Positions 46,610 through 56,139 are shown, counted from the stretch's first letter. The stretch is 64,000 nucleotides of DNA from Fodinisporobacter ferrooxydans (GCF_022818495.1 NZ_CP089291.1:2683501-2747500), one strand, 5' to 3'. Translations and numbers: made by a program. Notes: a model not told the origin generated them from the letters alone.

Positions 46610-46927
46610 ATGATGGAGGCAAAACTATTCGAATATTTACAAAAGGCGAAAGATGATTTTGATCGTACTGTGTTGTGCAAACATACGGAGTTTGATGATT
46701 TGTATCCATATATGATGGAACACCAGCAATTTTTCTGGTACAAACGTCATGCAGCATGGTCGGCGCTTTTGACAGTCGTCAAAATTGCAGGTGATCTCGG
46801 GGTGGAATGGAGACAGATTTTCACACCTGAGCAACTGACAATGATCGAACGCCGGGTTTTGGATAAGCGCGTTTTGGATGAGTGGTTTGGAATTGACGTG
46901 AAGGACGGTCAAATGACAGAAGCGTGA
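46610..46927 (+). CDS. unknown 105-residue protein
   Basis: ATG with GAGGGGAGG 7 bases upstream. Helical, slightly acidic, rich in aromatic residues (HQQFFWYKRHAAWSALLTVV), no signal peptide or metal motif. It follows the methyltransferase by 21 bases and is probably cotranscribed. Not recognised. Confidence 0.72.
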   Translation: MMEAKLFEYLQKAKDDFDRTVLCKHTEFDDLYPYMMEHQQFFWYKRHAAWSALLTVVKIAGDLGVEWRQIFTPEQLTMIERRVLDKRVLDEWFGIDVKDGQMTEA

Positions 46928-47112
46928 TGCAAAGCGAGAATCAACGGTCTATAAGCACGAGTGGTCAAGTTTGATCGCCGTGTTTTCTTTTATATGATGT
47001 TTTCTTTCTTGCAAGGAATGATTTAGGGGATTGTGTTCATAAGGAATGGCATATTTGGTTTTATTTTCAAATGTTTTGCACAGAAAAGGCAATTCGAGTT
47101 CGAGGTGTTGGA

Positions 47113-47640
47113 ATGAATCATATGTTTAAAAATAAGATTCGCGGATTTGCCAGATCGTTAAAACTTCAATATATTAAATTGTTGCGGTCGCCAGGCGGAG
47201 CGCGAAAAGTCGCAACCGGTTTTGCCATCGGGTTTGGGCTTGAGATGTTGGTTCTTTCCACAGCCATGGTTGTTTACGTGTTTTTGTATCCGATTGTGCG
47301 GATTATGCGCGGTTCCTTATCGGCAGCGATCATTGGGAACTTGATTTGCAAAGCGACGTTTTTGCCAGTGCTGATGCTGCCGGTTGCAATGGAAGTCGGG
47401 CGATTTCTGACGCCGTTTAAGCCGCATGGGATACCAAGAACGGTATTTTATTACTTGCACACACTGCTCGGAATGTCACTGTTCGCCGGCGTTTTTGGGT
47501 TTCTCTCATTTTTCCCCGTCTATTATCTGTATGAAGCAAGGCGCAAACACAGGGAAAACAAGCGTCGTGAAAAACGGCAACTGTGCCCGATGGAAGAAAA
47601 ACACCCCAACGTCAATCCGCAGACTGTCGATGGGGAGTAG
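47113..47640 (+). CDS. DUF2062 membrane protein
   Basis: 175 residues from ATG 47113 (CGAGGTG 7 bases upstream). DUF2062 signature: the motif SPGGARKVATGFAIGFGLEML then three hydrophobic segments (about 50-75, 82-105, 120-145) and a basic C-terminus. Function unknown; related segments occur fused to glycosyltransferases. No close partner gene; converges with thiE. Confidence 0.82.
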   Translation: MNHMFKNKIRGFARSLKLQYIKLLRSPGGARKVATGFAIGFGLEMLVLSTAMVVYVFLYPIVRIMRGSLSAAIIGNLICKATFLPVLMLPVAMEVGRFLTPFKPHGIPRTVFYYLHTLLGMSLFAGVFGFLSFFPVYYLYEARRKHRENKRREKRQLCPMEEKHPNVNPQTVDGE

Positions 47641-47660
47641 TGTTATCATGCCGTTTCGTG

Positions 47661-48332
47661 TCACGGATGAACGGAACGGTGAATTCGTGTCAGCAAATCT
47701 TTTGCTGCTGCTTCCGGGTCTTTGGCACTCATGACAGCCGATACGACGGCAATTCCGGCAGCACCTGTTCCCATGGTTTCCTGGACTTGTTCTTTGCCGA
47801 TCCCGCCAATTCCGACGACGGGAATTTGCACGGCGGATGCAATGGCACGCAAGCCGGCAATTCCGGTATAGCCGGCATCCGGTTTGGAGTTTGTCGCATA
47901 TACCGCCCCGACGCCGAGATAATCAGCCCCGTCTTTTTCCGCTTGAACAGCTTCTGCAATCGTATCGGCAGAAACACCGATCAGCTTGTCCGGGAGCAGT
48001 CTCCGGGCATCTTTGCAGGAAATATCATCTTGTCCGATATGGACGCCGTCGGCATCGACAAGCATCGCCACATCGACCCGATCGTTTACAAAAAATAATA
48101 CCCCGTATTCTTTTGTCATGTTCCGGATCTCCCGGCCCAATTCGACGAATTTTCTGCCCAATTCTTGTTTGCGCCGCAGCTGAACGGCAGTTGCGCCGCC
48201 ATGCATGGCGGAACGGATGATCGGCAGCAGCTCATCTCCGTTTGTGCGTTCGTCTGTTACTACATAGAGTTGCAGTTGTTTGCGCAGCTGCAGTTGTTTG
48301 TGCGAGGATTCATTCGATCGATTGTTTTTCAT
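47661..48332 (-). CDS. thiE: thiamine-phosphate synthase
   Basis: 223 residues, TIM barrel that joins HMP-PP and thiazole phosphate to thiamine monophosphate. Motifs LYVVTDERTN, GGATAVQLRRK, NDRVDVAMLVDADGVHIGQDD, GVSADTIAEA, GVGAVYATNSK and VVGIGGI. The first 18 residues are a Gln/Ser-rich extension. No TPP riboswitch was seen upstream; the gene is alone. Confidence 0.93.
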   Translation of the reverse strand: MKNNRSNESSHKQLQLRKQLQLYVVTDERTNGDELLPIIRSAMHGGATAVQLRRKQELGRKFVELGREIRNMTKEYGVLFFVNDRVDVAMLVDADGVHIGQDDISCKDARRLLPDKLIGVSADTIAEAVQAEKDGADYLGVGAVYATNSKPDAGYTGIAGLRAIASAVQIPVVGIGGIGKEQVQETMGTGAAGIAVVSAVMSAKDPEAAAKDLLTRIHRSVHP

Positions 48333-48468
48333 TTCTATCTACCATTCCCTTTTACGCATCATTTTGCCGCTTTTTGCAAACGTGCCAATCGTCACATGCA
48401 GTGACAATCCTTTACAGCAATAATCTTTTGCAGTCCAAATCATAGTGGCTCATGCAACAGATACAAGG

Positions 48469-48474
48469 TATAAT
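48469..48474 (+). promoter_or_regulatory. candidate -10 of ispG
   Basis: TATAAT at 48469-48474, 62 bases before the ispG ATG; the hexamer 17 bases upstream (TGGCTC) is a poor -35, so activation or an extended element may be needed. Confidence 0.4.
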
Positions 48475-48535
48475 GATGAAGGATCGATTCTATTTGATTG
48501 TACTATATATTTTACCTAGATGGGAGTCAGTCTCG

Positions 48536-49621
48536 ATGTTTCACCGAACACAAACACGTTCTGTCAAAGTTGGCAATTTACTGATCGGCGGCAATGATCA
48601 AGTTCTTATACAAAGTATGACAATGACAAAAACTGCAGATGTCAAAGCTACGGTTGAGCAAATTCACCGCTTGGAAGAAGCAGGCTGCGAATTGGTGCGG
48701 GTAACGGTGAACTCACCGGAAGCGGCTGATGCCATCAAGGACATTAAGCGGCAGATTCATATTCCTCTTGTGGCCGATATTCATTTTGATTATCGCCTGG
48801 CGCTCAAAGCGATCGAGAACGGCATCGATAAAGTAAGAATTAATCCGGGCAATATCGGCAAAAGAGAACGGGTCGAAGCGGTTGTAAAAGCCTGTAAGGA
48901 ACGTGGAGTGCCGATTCGGATCGGCGTCAATGCAGGTTCGCTGGAGCGGCATATCTTGGAGAAATACGGCTATCCGACGGCAGACGGCATGCTGGAAAGC
49001 GCACTGCACCATATCCGGATTTTGGAGGAACTGGATTTTCATGATATTATTGTTTCCATGAAGGCTTCGGATGTGCCGTTGGCGATTGCGGCATATAAGA
49101 AGGCGGCAGAAGCGTTTGATTATCCTCTTCACTTGGGAATTACCGAATCCGGCACGTTATTTTCCGGCACGGTCAAAAGTGCAGCCGGACTCGGCACGCT
49201 GCTGTCGATGGGACTTGGCAATACCATCCGGATCTCGTTAAGTGCGGATCCAGTGGAAGAGATCAAAGTCGCGCGGGAGCTGCTGAAGACTTTCGGGGTG
49301 ATTTCGAACGCGGTGACATTGGTTTCTTGTCCGACATGCGGCCGGATTGATATCGATCTCATCAGCATCGCCAATGAAATCGAAGAGTATGTGGCAAACA
49401 TCAAGGCGCCGATTAAAGTTTCTGTTCTCGGTTGTGCCGTCAATGGACCAGGGGAAGCGAAAGAAGCGGATATCGGCATCGCCGGTGCCCGTGGGGAAGG
49501 TTTGCTGTTCCGATATGGCGAAGTCGTACGCAAAATTCCGGAGCAAGACCTTGTCTCCGAATTGAAAAAGGAAATTGATGCACTTGCCGAAAAGTATTAT
49601 AAGACAGGCTCCATACGCTAA
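48536..49621 (+). CDS. ispG: 4-hydroxy-3-methylbut-2-enyl diphosphate synthase
   Basis: 361 residues. Penultimate enzyme of the MEP isoprenoid pathway, a [4Fe-4S] reductase. [23 protein letters not shown] start, [21 protein letters not shown], and the cluster ligands in SCPTCGR and [16 protein letters not shown]. Start at ATG 48536 with GGGAG upstream; an in-frame ATG 28 codons earlier would lie before the promoter. Followed by a terminator. Confidence 0.95.
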   Translation: MFHRTQTRSVKVGNLLIGGNDQVLIQSMTMTKTADVKATVEQIHRLEEAGCELVRVTVNSPEAADAIKDIKRQIHIPLVADIHFDYRLALKAIENGIDKVRINPGNIGKRERVEAVVKACKERGVPIRIGVNAGSLERHILEKYGYPTADGMLESALHHIRILEELDFHDIIVSMKASDVPLAIAAYKKAAEAFDYPLHLGITESGTLFSGTVKSAAGLGTLLSMGLGNTIRISLSADPVEEIKVARELLKTFGVISNAVTLVSCPTCGRIDIDLISIANEIEEYVANIKAPIKVSVLGCAVNGPGEAKEADIGIAGARGEGLLFRYGEVVRKIPEQDLVSELKKEIDALAEKYYKTGSIR

Positions 49622-49640
49622 TTCATGTAATCATTCCTGC

Positions 49641-49706
49641 AACCGGGAAATCCTTTCAAACTGCTTGTTGAATAGGCAGGCAATTTGAAACGAACCCGGT
49701 TTTTTT
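49641..49706 (+). terminator. terminator of ispG
   Basis: Long two-part hairpin: AACCGGG/CCCGGTT outer arms and TTTCAAACTGC/GCAATTTGAAA inner arms, then seven T. Confidence 0.85.
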
Positions 49707-49852
49707 ATTCTCAAGATATATTCTTGTATGTTTACAAAACATTTGGTAAATTGAAATGGATTCTGTGTAATAAAATGGTCTGATACGTAAAAAGATACAA
49801 CAAAGATCGACTGGCTTTGTTAATGAAAGTAGAAAATATTGGAGGGATTTTT

Positions 49853-51865
49853 GTGAGTGGAGAAAACCAGGCAAGATCGATTGACCAATTGTCGATCGAC
49901 ACCATTCGTATGCTGTCGATTGAGATGGTCGAAAAAGCGAATTCCGGTCATCCCGGCATGCCGATGGGGGCAGCCCCGATGGCGTATACACTGTGGAGCC
50001 GTTTTTTAAAGCATAACCCCGCAAACCCCAAGTGGTTCGACCGTGACCGCTTTGTATTGTCGGCAGGTCATGGATCTGCATTGCTGTACAGCCTTTTGCA
50101 TCTCAGCGGTTATGATGTGCCAATGGAAGAGTTGAAAAATTTTCGCCAATGGGGAAGTCTTACGCCCGGACACCCGGAGTATGGCCACACGCCGGGTGTC
50201 GATGCGACGACAGGTCCCCTTGGACAAGGCATTTCCATGGCAGTCGGCATGGCGATGGCGGAAGCGCATATGGCGGCTGTGTACAATACGGGCGACAAAA
50301 AAGTAGTGGATCATTATACATATGTAATTTGCGGCGACGGCGACTTGATGGAGGGCGTTTCCGCTGAGGCTTCGTCAATGGCCGGGCACTTGCAGCTTGG
50401 CAAACTGATCGTATTGTACGATTCCAATGACATATCGTTGGATGGACAATTAAATTTTGCATTTTCCGAACATGTCATGAACCGTTATGAATCCTACGGC
50501 TGGCAAGTGTTGCGGGTCGAGGACGGCAATGATGTGGAAGCCATTGCAAATGCGATTGAAGAAGCGCGGGCGGATGCGAAACGTCCGACACTGATCGAAG
50601 TGAAAACGACAATCGGCTTTGGCAGTCCGAATAAAGGCGGGAAGTCGGCAGCGCATGGTTCCCCGCTCGGTGCGGATGAGATCGAATTGGTCAGACAAGC
50701 ATATGGCTGGGGGCAAGAACCGTTTTATGTGCCGAAAGAAGTACGCGACCATTTTGCCCAATTGAAAGCGGAGGGCGAAGCGAAGGAGCAATCCTGGAAC
50801 GCCCTTGTCCAATCCTTTGAACATGACGACAAGGAGCTTGGAACACAGTTTCGCCTGGCGATTGATGAGCAACTGCCGGAAGGATGGGATCGCGATCTGC
50901 CTGTCTATTCCGTGGGAGACAAAAAACTTGCCACACGCCAAGCGTCCGGGAATGCTTTAAATGCGATTGCGAAAATCGTTCCGTCCCTGATTGGCGGATC
51001 GGCTGATTTGCAGTCTTCCAACAATACGAATATGAAGGGATTTGGCGTTTTCCATGGAGAAGACTTCAGCGGACGGAATATCTGGTTTGGCGTTCGCGAA
51101 CATGGAATGGGCGCCGCAATGAACGGTATCGCTTTGCATGGGGGATTGCGGATTTTTGGCGCTACGTTCTTTGTTTTCTCAGATTATTTGCGCCCGGCGA
51201 TTCGCTTGGCGGCGCTGATGGGAGTTCCGGTCATTTATGTTTTCACACATGACAGCATTGCCGTCGGAGAAGATGGGCCCACGCACGAACCGGTGGAACA
51301 ATTGCCCGCTTTGCGGGTGATTCCAGGGCTTACGGTACTTCGTCCGGCAGATGCCAATGAAACCACGTATGCCTGGAAATACGCCGTACAAAACAAAAAA
51401 GGCCCGGTGGCATTGATTTTGACACGCCAAGCTCTCCCGATTTTGCCGAATACAGATACACTGGCAAAAGAGAACCTGGAAAAGGGTGCTTATGTTTTGG
51501 CTGACTCCGCCAAAGCACCGGATGTATTGCTGCTGGCGACTGGCTCAGAAGTGAGCCTTGTCATGGAAGCGAAGAAACAATTGGAGGCGGAAGGAATCGC
51601 TGCACGCGTTGTCAGCATGCCAAGTTGGGAACTTTTTGAAAAACAATCACAGGCTTACAAAGATTCTGTGCTTCCACCTGCAGTGAAAACTCGCCTGGCA
51701 GTGGAAATGGCATATCCATTGGGATGGGAACGGTATGTGGGAGATCGCGGTTCCGTCATTGGCATCGAGAAATTCGGCGCCTCCGCACCTGGCGACCTCG
51801 TCTTGAAAGAATACGGATTTAGCGTCGAACATGTGGTGGCGGAAGTCAAACACTTGTTGAGTTAA
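49853..51865 (+). CDS. tkt: transketolase
   Basis: 670 residues from GTG 49853 (TGGAGGG 7 bases upstream; an ATG 12 codons earlier has no site). ThDP enzyme of the pentose phosphate pathway. Motifs: [55 protein letters not shown] with the ThDP/Mg site, and [22 protein letters not shown]. The C-terminal domain ends [14 protein letters not shown] tandem repeat and terminator follow. Confidence 0.96.
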   Translation: MSGENQARSIDQLSIDTIRMLSIEMVEKANSGHPGMPMGAAPMAYTLWSRFLKHNPANPKWFDRDRFVLSAGHGSALLYSLLHLSGYDVPMEELKNFRQWGSLTPGHPEYGHTPGVDATTGPLGQGISMAVGMAMAEAHMAAVYNTGDKKVVDHYTYVICGDGDLMEGVSAEASSMAGHLQLGKLIVLYDSNDISLDGQLNFAFSEHVMNRYESYGWQVLRVEDGNDVEAIANAIEEARADAKRPTLIEVKTTIGFGSPNKGGKSAAHGSPLGADEIELVRQAYGWGQEPFYVPKEVRDHFAQLKAEGEAKEQSWNALVQSFEHDDKELGTQFRLAIDEQLPEGWDRDLPVYSVGDKKLATRQASGNALNAIAKIVPSLIGGSADLQSSNNTNMKGFGVFHGEDFSGRNIWFGVREHGMGAAMNGIALHGGLRIFGATFFVFSDYLRPAIRLAALMGVPVIYVFTHDSIAVGEDGPTHEPVEQLPALRVIPGLTVLRPADANETTYAWKYAVQNKKGPVALILTRQALPILPNTDTLAKENLEKGAYVLADSAKAPDVLLLATGSEVSLVMEAKKQLEAEGIAARVVSMPSWELFEKQSQAYKDSVLPPAVKTRLAVEMAYPLGWERYVGDRGSVIGIEKFGASAPGDLVLKEYGFSVEHVVAEVKHLLS

Positions 51866-51886
51866 GAATTTCCGGAAAACAAACAT

Positions 51887-51926
51887 TCACGTGCAACAAA
51901 AAATAGTCACGTGCAACAAAAAATAG
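51887..51926 (+). repeat. 20-bp tandem duplication
   Basis: Two exact adjacent copies of TCACGTGCAACAAAAAATAG between tkt and its terminator. Confidence 0.85.
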
Positions 51927-51932
51927 TAGGGA

Positions 51933-51968
51933 AACCGGCTGTGCAGCAATTTGTACAGCCGGTTTTTT
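51933..51968 (+). terminator. terminator of tkt
   Basis: AACCGGCTGT / ACAGCCGGTT with a T-run. The rest of the 340-base gap (51969-52118) shows nothing recognised. Confidence 0.87.
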
Positions 51969-52118
51969 AACATGAACCTGATTTGGATTTTTGTCCAGTT
52001 GAATTTACGGCGCACGAGTCAAAGTACAGGTGGCGTAAACGTCCCATATAGATTTCAGCGAAATGGAAGCGTTCGATCATTTAAGCCGCAAAGGATTCTA
52101 AAATATTTTTGATAAAGT

Positions 52119-52147
52119 GGAAACCTTTTTCGAAACCCTGACGTATA
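52119..52147 (+). promoter_or_regulatory. candidate ECF-sigma promoter
   Basis: GGAAAC (52119-52124), 17-base spacer, CGTATA (52142-52147): matches the GAAAC-N16/17-CGTA form used by cell-envelope stress sigma factors of the sigma-W/sigma-M type. It lies 60 bases before the next gene. Confidence 0.5.
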
Positions 52148-52206
52148 CCATTATGTGAGGGAGAAAGTCGTCCGTCATGGAATGAAATAAGAGGTGGGAG
52201 TCGAAA

Positions 52207-52671
52207 ATGAAACGCGTATCCAAAGCAGTTATGATGGTAATCCTAGCTTTTGCCTTAATGCTGGGCAACACAGGAGTGACATGGGCAAAATCATACAGTG
52301 GCGGCAGTCATGTAAGCACATATAGTTCAAGCGGCCACAGTGGAAGTTATGGCGGCAGTTACAGCGGCAGTACCGGAAGAAGCAGCAGCAGTTCCGGAAC
52401 GTACAATTCCGGTTATAGAAAACCATCGTCCAACGTATCCGGTTACGGTTCTACCGGCGGATCTACCTATGGACAACCGCGGACAAGCGGATGGGGCCGC
52501 TTTTTTGGCGGATTTGCTACGGGGATGATTGCATCAAGCATATTCAGCAGTATCTTTCATCCGTTCGGCTATTCCGGATATCCCCATTTTTCCATCTTTG
52601 GATTTTTGATTGATGTATTCATCTTATGGATTGTCTTCCGGATTGTAAAAGGTTTGTTCTTTAGGAGGTAA
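52207..52671 (+). CDS. Gly/Ser-rich exported membrane protein
   Basis: 154 residues. Signal peptide (1-27, cleavage after TWA), a low-complexity Ser/Gly/Tyr stretch (28-90, SGSYGGSYSGSTGRSSSS), then two hydrophobic segments (about 98-114 GRFFGGFATGMIASSIFSSI and 127-146 FSIFGFLIDVFILWIVFRIV) and a basic end. It resembles short Tim44-like or stress-membrane proteins in outline, without a firm assignment. Ribosome site AAGAGGTGGG. The next gene overlaps its context closely (AGGAGG lies in the end of this gene). Confidence 0.75.
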   Translation: MKRVSKAVMMVILAFALMLGNTGVTWAKSYSGGSHVSTYSSSGHSGSYGGSYSGSTGRSSSSSGTYNSGYRKPSSNVSGYGSTGGSTYGQPRTSGWGRFFGGFATGMIASSIFSSIFHPFGYSGYPHFSIFGFLIDVFILWIVFRIVKGLFFRR

Positions 52672-52677
52672 ATGGAG

Positions 52678-52995
52678 ATGAAGATCTTTTTTGACGAACA
52701 AGATGTGATTGATTCTGCATGTGTGATGCTCGCCAACCGTTATCGTATGCGACCGGAAGATTTTGATGTGAATTTGCGTTTTAATCGGGAAGAAGGTTTT
52801 TCAGCCAATGCCATTCACCAAGGAGGATGGCGTTCCGGTGATCAACAATACTATTTATCGGAACAGGATTTGATTGATGGAATTGCGGTCTACTTGGCCG
52901 ACTTTCACCAGTTCAATCCGCAACGGTTGGAAATTGACTTGTCCTTTTCGGAAAGAGACGGGTTCGGCGCAACGATTTTGTCGGGTATGCGCTGA
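52678..52995 (+). CDS. YxcD-like DUF2653 protein
   Basis: 105 residues: FFDEQDVIDSACVMLANRYRMRPEDFDVNLRF and YYLSEQDLIDGIAVYLADFHQFNP, two related halves, as in B. subtilis YxcD. Function unknown. Start at ATG 52678, 9 bases after AGGAGG; the ATG at 52672 is too close. Likely cotranscribed with the Gly/Ser-rich protein. Confidence 0.8.
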   Translation: MKIFFDEQDVIDSACVMLANRYRMRPEDFDVNLRFNREEGFSANAIHQGGWRSGDQQYYLSEQDLIDGIAVYLADFHQFNPQRLEIDLSFSERDGFGATILSGMR

Positions 52996-53059
52996 TTGTA
53001 TAGCTGCAGTCGATTTCCGACTGTATTCAGATACTTTGTTTCAGGTACTTTCTTTCCGG

Positions 53060-53100
53060 GCAATACGGGGATACTACTTCCTGTATTGCTCTATTTTTTT
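53060..53100 (+). terminator. terminator of the YxcD-like gene
   Basis: GCAATACGGG / CCTGTATTGC (one G-T pair) followed by a T-run. Confidence 0.82.
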
Positions 53101-53160
53101 AAAATATGTAAAACAAACGGTGCAAAAGTTCGCAAAATGACCGTATGGAAAGATCATACA

Positions 53161-53189
53161 TTGTTAGATAAAGCTATATTCGTTAAAAT
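53161..53189 (+). promoter_or_regulatory. sigma-A-type promoter of the HD-domain gene
   Basis: TTGTTA, 17-base spacer, TAAAAT; 70 bases before the start codon. Confidence 0.55.
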
Positions 53190-53258
53190 AATGCTAGCAT
53201 TAGGCACATACAAATGTGTAATGGATGAAAGTGCAAAGGACGAGCAGGGGGATTGGCC

Positions 53259-54254
53259 ATGAGACTTATCAAGATATCCGACTACGATCAACTTACTATG
53301 CAATTGGCAAAGCCGATTTATGATGGCAAAGGTCGCGTCCTCCTCGCAGCAGGCAATACGATTCACCCAAAATATCTGACAAAACTAAAAGAATTGGGAA
53401 TTCGGTACTTAATTGTTGAGGATCAAGCATCGACTGGGATTACGCTGGAAGAGATGCTGGAAATGCCCACTTGGATGGGAGCCATTCAAGTATTGCAAGA
53501 TACATACGAAACCATATTGAAAAAACAGCAGTTCCCTTTGATACATGTGCAAAAAGTCGTTGGACAGCTCCTGTATGAAGTGAAACGCCGCCGGGCGATT
53601 CTATTAATACCGACGACATCGTTAGCTGAGGAAATGCGTCCATATGGACATGCCATTAATGTTACATTATTAGCGCTGCAAATTGGAAAATATTTAAAAT
53701 ATACGGATTTACAATTGCGAGATCTGGCACTAGGATGTATGCTGCACGATATTGGCAAAGTAAAAGATCCGAGCGAATTCGGACATCCGACGGCAGGATT
53801 TGAAATTTTGCGGCATATCCGTGAATTGAGTTTGCTTTCTGCTCATGTGGCGTTTCAACATCATGAGACTTTGGATGGCAAGGGATTTCCGCGCGAACTA
53901 AAGGGAGACAGCATATTAGAATTTGCACAAATTTGCGGGGTTGCAAATTTTTATGAAAATCATATCTCAAAAAATAATTTGCCGCCGCATGAAGTAATGG
54001 AGATACTTATGACCATGTACGGCACAAAATATCTGGAACATGTGGTTGAAGCGCTTATTAAAGGGATTCCGGGTTATCCGCCGGGCACAATGATCCGCAT
54101 TCAGGACAATCAGGAGGCGATCGTCATTCGAATTGACGATCATATGCAGCGCCCTGTGGTTCGTTTATTGGATACTGGACAAGTGCTTTCTTTATCCAGT
54201 CACCCGACCGTCATGATTACGGGAATTGTAGAGTCAGAGGAGTATCAGGAATAA
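53259..54254 (+). CDS. HD-GYP-type phosphodiesterase-like protein
   Basis: 331 residues. An N-terminal DUF3391-like region (LAKPIYDGKGRVLLAAGNTIHPKYLTKLKELGI), then an HD domain with HDIGK (about 164-168) and HHETLDGKGFP, which is the HHExxDGxGYP motif with Phe for Tyr. These proteins hydrolyse cyclic di-GMP or bind it. A beta-rich tail (about 275-331) follows. AGGGGG lies 7 bases before the ATG at 53259. Monocistronic, ended by a perfect terminator. Confidence 0.87.
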   Translation: MRLIKISDYDQLTMQLAKPIYDGKGRVLLAAGNTIHPKYLTKLKELGIRYLIVEDQASTGITLEEMLEMPTWMGAIQVLQDTYETILKKQQFPLIHVQKVVGQLLYEVKRRRAILLIPTTSLAEEMRPYGHAINVTLLALQIGKYLKYTDLQLRDLALGCMLHDIGKVKDPSEFGHPTAGFEILRHIRELSLLSAHVAFQHHETLDGKGFPRELKGDSILEFAQICGVANFYENHISKNNLPPHEVMEILMTMYGTKYLEHVVEALIKGIPGYPPGTMIRIQDNQEAIVIRIDDHMQRPVVRLLDTGQVLSLSSHPTVMITGIVESEEYQE

Positions 54255-54306
54255 GCATCCTTTTTCAATAGGAAGAAATCTTTCCTTGCCCATACAGTAT
54301 GTTCAT

Positions 54307-54342
54307 AAATACTCCCGCTTGCAGAAGCGGGAGTATTTATTT
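54307..54342 (+). terminator. terminator of the HD-domain gene
   Basis: Perfect 14-bp stem AAATACTCCCGCTT / AAGCGGGAGTATTT, loop GCAG, then ATTT. Confidence 0.88.
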
Positions 54343-54401
54343 GCGGTTAGCTATCGGATCCATGAACAATGGATAATTTTTCAGTATTACACGATATAGC
54401 G

Positions 54402-54429
54402 TTGACTTATGTTATTTTTATGTTAGAAT
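54402..54429 (+). promoter_or_regulatory. promoter upstream of the 53-residue protein gene
   Basis: TTGACT (54402-54407), 16-base spacer, TAGAAT (54424-54429). Its -10 lies inside the GlnR/TnrA-type box. Confidence 0.65.
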
Positions 54430-54437
54430 AAATAACA
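54421..54437. promoter_or_regulatory. GlnR/TnrA-type box 1
   Basis: TGTTAGAATAAATAACA fits TGTNA-N7-TNACA with no mismatch. It overlaps the -10 hexamer, the position used for repression by GlnR in nitrogen-rich conditions. Confidence 0.75.
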
Positions 54438-54484
54438 TAGTTGTTAGTTGTTACTCTCATTGGTTCTGTATCATTCCCCACTTG

Positions 54485-54514
54485 GGCGGCATTTATAAAA
54501 TGTCGCCATTTTTT
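54485..54514 (+). terminator. terminator-like hairpin in the leader of the 53-residue gene
   Basis: GGCGGCATTT / AAATGTCGCC (10 pairs, one G-T) with a 3-base loop, followed by ATTTTTT. It lies about 50 bases after the expected transcription start and 60 before the ATG, so it would yield a short RNA of roughly 75 bases unless read through. Confidence 0.7.
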
Positions 54515-54572
54515 ATACGCTGCAACGATGTGTTTTAAAACGGTTGACTTTGAACTTTGGGAGGCGGGGTTT

Positions 54573-54734
54573 ATGGGTTTGTTGTATGATTTTGCAAAGA
54601 AAATCTGGGGTGGCGCTCAAAACGGGGAAAGTCAAATGCAAAAACCTATCACGGAAAATAAACAAGGAAACTCGGAAGGGTGGGGCGAAGGGGAGGGAGA
54701 AGGCCATGATGTTTACGATGTTTCTAAATTATAG
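54573..54734 (+). CDS. unknown 53-residue protein between the two GlnR boxes
   Basis: ATG with GGGAGG and GCGGGG 5-15 bases upstream. Residues 1-14 ([14 protein letters not shown]) could form an amphipathic helix; the C-terminal half is Gly/Glu-rich ([11 protein letters not shown]). No family recognised. Its position between two nitrogen-control boxes and ahead of the urea operon suggests a nitrogen-responsive small protein. Confidence 0.6.
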   Translation: MGLLYDFAKKIWGGAQNGESQMQKPITENKQGNSEGWGEGEGEGHDVYDVSKL

Positions 54735-54765
54735 AAAAAAATTTGTTGTTTCAATGTAATGTATA

Positions 54766-54782
54766 TGTTAATATATATAACA
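54766..54782. promoter_or_regulatory. GlnR/TnrA-type box 2, upstream of urtA
   Basis: TGTTAATATATATAACA, a perfect TGTNA-N7-TNACA palindrome. It overlaps a possible promoter TTGTTT (54746-54751)-N17-TAATAT (54769-54774), 39 bases before the urtA ATG. Again the overlap with -10 fits repression. Confidence 0.78.
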
Positions 54783-54820
54783 TATTGAAAAGGGATCATG
54801 ACGAATATGGGGGTTATGTT

Positions 54821-56056
54821 ATGAAATATTACATTAAATGTATTTCCGTACTCAGCGCTTTAACAGTTTTGGTTGGTTGCAGTACGCAAAGCGCTGCACC
54901 TTCATCCGGAAGTGCACAACAAACGGCAGATAAAGGACCGATTGAAGTAGGTGTTTTGCACTCTCTCAGCGGCACGATGTCGATTAGTGAAGTGCCGGTC
55001 AAAGATGCGGAATTGATGGCAATCGATGAAATAAACAAAGCGGGCGGAGTGCTCGGAAGACAGATCAAGCCGGTGATAGAAGATGGGGCGTCCGATTGGC
55101 CGACATTTGCTGAAAAAGCGAAGCAGCTCTTGCTGCAAGATCATGTGGCAGCGATTTTTGGCGGTTGGACTTCCGCGAGCCGCAAAGCTATGTTGCCGGT
55201 TGTACAGCAATATAAAGGCCTGTTGTTTTATCCGGTTCAATACGAAGGGATGGAAGCGTCGCCGAATATTGTATACACAGGCGCAGCGCCTAACCAGCAA
55301 ATCGTACCGGCGGTTGATTGGCTGTTGAAGCAAGGGAAGAAGAAATTTTACCTGTTGGGGTCCGATTACGTGTTTCCGAGAACGGCCAATAAAATTATTA
55401 AAGCACAGTTAAAAGCGGAGGGCGGAGAAGTCGCAGGAGAGGAATATACACCGCTTGGCCATACGGATTACAGTACGGTGATCAATCATATCAAACAAGC
55501 AAAACCGGATGTCATCTTCAATACATTAAATGGTGACAGCAATGTGGCATTTTTTAAACAGCTAAAAAATGCAGGCATTACCCCGATAGACATTCCCGTT
55601 ATGTCTGTCAGCGTAGCGGAACAAGAAGTGAAAGGGATCGGGCCGCAACTTGTCGCAGGTGATTATGTCGCATGGAACTATTATGAAACCACGAATACAC
55701 CGGAAAATAAAACATTCGTCAAAGACTACCAAGCCAAATATGGGGCAAATCGGGTGACAGACGATCCGATTGAAGCTGCATATGACGCCGTACATCTATG
55801 GGCTGAGGCTGTGCAGAAAGCCGGCAGCACGAACGTAGACAAAGTAAAAGCCGCACTGGCGGATATTCAATATAAAGCTCCGGAAGGAACCGTAAAAATT
55901 GATCCGACAAATCAACATATGTGGAAAATCGCACGAATCGGAGAAATTGAAGCAAATGGACAAATCAAGGAAGTGTGGGATTCGAAAAAACCGATTGAAC
56001 CGGACCCGTTCTTGAAGGGATATACATGGGCAAAAGGGTTGTCTGCAGGTCAATAA
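54821..56056 (+). CDS. urtA: urea ABC transporter substrate-binding lipoprotein UrtA
   Basis: 411 residues. Signal peptide with lipobox LVGC (Cys18), then a Ser-rich linker and the type I periplasmic-binding fold: [69 protein letters not shown] and [12 protein letters not shown], all characteristic of UrtA (FmdD) rather than amino acid LivJ. It delivers urea to UrtBC. GGGGGT 7 bases upstream of the ATG; a hairpin follows the stop. Confidence 0.94.
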   Translation: MKYYIKCISVLSALTVLVGCSTQSAAPSSGSAQQTADKGPIEVGVLHSLSGTMSISEVPVKDAELMAIDEINKAGGVLGRQIKPVIEDGASDWPTFAEKAKQLLLQDHVAAIFGGWTSASRKAMLPVVQQYKGLLFYPVQYEGMEASPNIVYTGAAPNQQIVPAVDWLLKQGKKKFYLLGSDYVFPRTANKIIKAQLKAEGGEVAGEEYTPLGHTDYSTVINHIKQAKPDVIFNTLNGDSNVAFFKQLKNAGITPIDIPVMSVSVAEQEVKGIGPQLVAGDYVAWNYYETTNTPENKTFVKDYQAKYGANRVTDDPIEAAYDAVHLWAEAVQKAGSTNVDKVKAALADIQYKAPEGTVKIDPTNQHMWKIARIGEIEANGQIKEVWDSKKPIEPDPFLKGYTWAKGLSAGQ

Positions 56057-56063
56057 ATCGTAG

Positions 56064-56096
56064 GGGTCCGCTTCTGCCAGTTCGCGCTGCGGACCC
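56064..56096 (+). other. hairpin between urtA and urtB
   Basis: GGGTCCGC / GCGGACCC, 8 perfect pairs, no immediate T-run (TGACTTTTC follows). Such stems after a binding-protein gene often stabilise the upstream message or lower downstream expression. Confidence 0.6.
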
Positions 56097-56139
56097 TGAC
56101 TTTTCACAATTCCGTGCTGGGAAAGCGAGGTGGAGCCAA

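Noticed and set aside
48333-48530. TPP riboswitch for thiE
   Set aside because: No CUGAGA/ACCUGA-type conserved motifs in the divergent region on the minus strand.
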